From: Microbacterium maritypicum
GTDB lineage: Bacteria; Actinomycetota; Actinomycetes; Actinomycetales; Microbacteriaceae
NCBI RefSeq assembly: GCF_041529975.1
Contig: NZ_CP168030.1
Location: 1,364,001-1,428,000, forward strand
Reading direction: 5' to 3'
DNA: 64,000 nt
A model generated the notes under the pieces. It worked only from the letters and a program-made list of their open reading frames with translations. It was not told where the DNA came from and ran no database searches. Below, in pieces: positions 63,831 through 64,000 of this stretch. A program made the translations under genes and the position numbers. The first letter of the stretch is position 1; each line of letters opens with the position of its first letter.

Positions 63831-64000
63831 TCGACGACGTGCGCCTGGCTCCGGACGAGCTGGAGGCTGCCGGCATCCGCACCGTGATCGTCGCGACGCC
63901 CGACCTGCAGGGTCGACTCGTCGGCCGCCGCATCCCGGTCGAGGGCTTCGGCCGCGTCGTGGAGAACGGTGTCGACATCTGCACCTGTGCCTGGGCGTGG
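63827..64000 (+). CDS. Glutamine-synthetase-like enzyme, 3'-truncated by window end
   Basis: First 58 codons only. The N-terminus (PDLQGRLVGRRIPVEGF, ICTCAWAW) matches the beta-grasp domain of GlnA-like gamma-glutamylpolyamine synthetases. ATG 63827 overlaps the SDR stop (ATGA). With the PuuD-like hydrolase it points to a gamma-glutamylation route for polyamines, ethanolamine or a similar amine. The catalytic domain lies beyond 64000. Confidence 0.8.
   Translation, partial: MIDDVRLAPDELEAAGIRTVIVATPDLQGRLVGRRIPVEGFGRVVENGVDICTCAWAW

Overview
This 64-kb window looks like ordinary chromosome of a high-GC actinobacterium, most likely Microbacteriaceae and probably Microbacterium. The evidence is GC-rich codon use, many GTG starts, dense ATGA/GTGA gene overlaps, and lineage-typical families: the 115-aa MGKFVYEGG family, an FBP-domain protein, DUF6412-like and DUF4916-like proteins, an Lhr helicase of about 1,530 aa, and a PspC/PspC-kinase pair. 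I saw no rRNA, tRNA, prophage, transposase or CRISPR. The window starts in a non-coding stretch and ends inside a glutamine-synthetase-like gene. Every assignment was made by reading the sequence; no database search was run.

Layout. 0-5 kb: AhpD-like protein; atypical GAPDH coupled to a glutamine amidotransferase; YggS; CDGSH protein coupled to a haem-oxygenase-fold iron protein. 5-10 kb: integral membrane protein; three overlapping anchored beta-type proteins; GH114-like lipoprotein coupled to an MFS exporter. 10-13.7 kb: YbdK-type ligase and small stress or metal proteins (Rho-N, tiny membrane protein, CsbD, Met/Cys-rich copper protein, FBP). 13.7-17.7 kb: kynurenine operon kynA - amidohydrolase - kynU - PaaX regulator, with a palindrome upstream of kynA. 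17.7-25 kb: esterase, TetR/MBL divergent pair with two perfect palindromes, 19-bp tandem repeats, NCS1 permease coupled to a cysteine hydrolase, M18 aminopeptidase, and a ykkC-class riboswitch in front of an EamA transporter. 24.7-27 kb: a divergent response regulator and histidine kinase with a 15-codon peptide gene between them, then a structured non-coding stretch. 27-34.5 kb: phosphonate locus (GntR regulator, PhnD, PhnC, fused PhnE, FAD oxidoreductase, PhnX-like hydrolase, zinc alcohol dehydrogenase).

34.5-44.7 kb: PncC-like, FHA, general-stress SDR, EamA exporter, a YidC copy with a DUF6412-like partner, nitronate monooxygenase, PurU, cation/proton antiporter, a second amidotransferase, and a LysR-type effector domain with no DNA-binding domain. 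44.7-48.4 kb: PspC membrane protein divergent from a PspC-kinase/response-regulator pair. 48.4-60.6 kb: hexapeptide protein, hydrolase/WYL divergent pair, Nei glycosylase, EI24 protein, YefM-YoeB with a repeated operator, Lhr, an ABC-F ATPase carrying an in-frame palindromic insertion, esterase, NUDIX-like protein. 60.6-64 kb: start of a PuuD/glutamine-synthetase-type polyamine or amine catabolism operon behind a palindromic operator.

Most interesting points: the amphipathic peptide gene embedded in a two-component locus; an amidohydrolase in the position where a kynurenine formamidase is needed; the ykkC-class riboswitch; the palindromic element inside the ABC-F gene; and an FAD-enzyme phosphonate route without a visible transaminase.
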